Below are positions 6,587 through 7,092 of a stretch of 7,092 bases of DNA, one piece after another. The translations under genes and the position numbers were made by a program. The DNA is from an uncultured Sphingomonadales bacterium (GTDB lineage: Bacteria; Pseudomonadota; Alphaproteobacteria; Sphingomonadales; Sphingomonadaceae), in contig CAIWFP010000515.1 of assembly GCA_903911985.1 (NCBI GenBank), positions 1 through 7,092 on the forward strand. The letters run 5' to 3'. Numbering within the stretch: the first letter of the stretch is position 1; every line of letters begins with the position of its first letter. The notes under the pieces are model-generated. The model made no database searches and was not told the DNA's origin. It saw only the letters and a program-made list of their open reading frames with translations.

Positions 6587-7092
6587 ATGGCGGCCATCAG
6601 TTGGGCGAGAGCCTTCAAGAGTAGCAAGAGCCAGACCGACACGGTGGCGATTATCGCGCCAGGTTGGGCGATGGTGCTCTATCTGGCCGAACATCTCGTG
6701 CAGGCCGGGTTTGATGTGCTGATTGTGCAGGACCCCGCGGAGCCCTTTTCCAAGCCTCTGCCGCGCTGGGTGCGCTCGGTGGTGGGCTACGGTTTCGACA
6801 CGCCCGCCTTTGCCGAGCAGTTGCGCGCTCTGGATCGCGACGAGAGTATCAGCTGGATCCTGCCCGTTGCCGAGGAGGCTATTGGCGCCTGCCAACAAAC
6901 CCTGCGTCGGTCCGCCAAGATCTATCCCCGCCTGTCCGATCGCCAGTATGGTCTGGTGCGCGACAAGCATCGCATGGCCGATTTTGCCCGCTCGATTGGG
7001 CTGATGGTGCCCGAATTCACGCGCGTCAGCAGCAGCGAGGAAGCGATCGCGGTGGCCCGGGAGATGGGCTATCCGGTGGTGGTGAAGGGCAA
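6587..7092 (+). CDS. ATP-grasp superfamily protein, N-terminal part
   Basis: An open reading frame of 168 complete codons with no stop before the right edge, so only the N-terminus is seen. Residues about 18-110 look like the Rossmann-like pre-ATP-grasp domain: TVAIIAPGWAMVLYLAEHLVQAGFDVLIVQ, then a WILPVAEEAI segment typical of carboxylate-amine ligases. RDKHRMADFARSIGLMVPEF (125-144) and YPVVVKG are the standard entry to the ATP-grasp fold, with K167 as the likely ATP-contacting lysine. The arrangement resembles carbamoyl-phosphate synthase large-subunit-like and other carboxylate-amine ligases, but the substrate cannot be told from this part. There is no signal peptide. The lysine- and serine-rich start (residues 8-16) is of unknown meaning. 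It is separated from lpdA by a strong terminator, so it is expected to have its own promoter. Confidence 0.8.
   Translation, partial: MAAISWARAFKSSKSQTDTVAIIAPGWAMVLYLAEHLVQAGFDVLIVQDPAEPFSKPLPRWVRSVVGYGFDTPAFAEQLRALDRDESISWILPVAEEAIGACQQTLRRSAKIYPRLSDRQYGLVRDKHRMADFARSIGLMVPEFTRVSSSEEAIAVAREMGYPVVVKG

Overview
The window is GC-rich, densely coded bacterial chromosome. It looks like an alphaproteobacterium, most likely of the order Sphingomonadales. The reasons are the codon use, the gene order E2 – small acyl-CoA thioesterase – E3 (which I recall from Zymomonas mobilis as pdhB–orf2–lpd), and a CtrA-type TTAACCAT motif ahead of the last gene. The genus cannot be fixed from sequence reading alone.

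Layout from left to right. Positions 2-214 hold the C-terminal end of an LprI/DUF1311-like protein cut by the window edge. Positions 265-2583 (+) encode a complete RNase R (rnr). Converging on it is a small universal stress protein gene (3051-2596, minus). The two genes end only 12 bp apart, and one perfect hairpin carries both stop codons in its arms. A 142-bp divergent intergenic region (3052-3193) separates the stress gene from a three-gene plus-strand unit: dihydrolipoamide acetyltransferase (pdhC, 3194-4510), a YciA-type hotdog acyl-CoA thioesterase (4512-4919) and dihydrolipoamide dehydrogenase (lpdA, 4933-6366). A strong intrinsic terminator (6402-6436) closes this unit. After about 150 bp of relatively AT-rich DNA with repeated TAAC/TTAA motifs, an ATP-grasp-like gene starts at 6587 and runs off the right edge.

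The central unit supplies the E2 and E3 subunits of the pyruvate dehydrogenase complex. The E1 genes are not in the window. E2 passes the acetyl group from its lipoyl arm to CoA, and E3 re-oxidises the lipoyl group with FAD/NAD+. The co-transcribed thioesterase could hydrolyse acyl-CoA made by or near the complex, but its substrate is unknown. The flanking genes (RNA turnover, stress protein, ATP-grasp) have no evident functional tie to it.

I saw no transposon, CRISPR array, tRNA or rRNA. I do not see a clearly new multi-gene system. The points most worth checking are the conserved thioesterase between E2 and E3, three palindromic 9-mers in the divergent promoter region, the TTAA/TAAC array ahead of the ATP-grasp gene, and the unidentified ATP-grasp protein itself.
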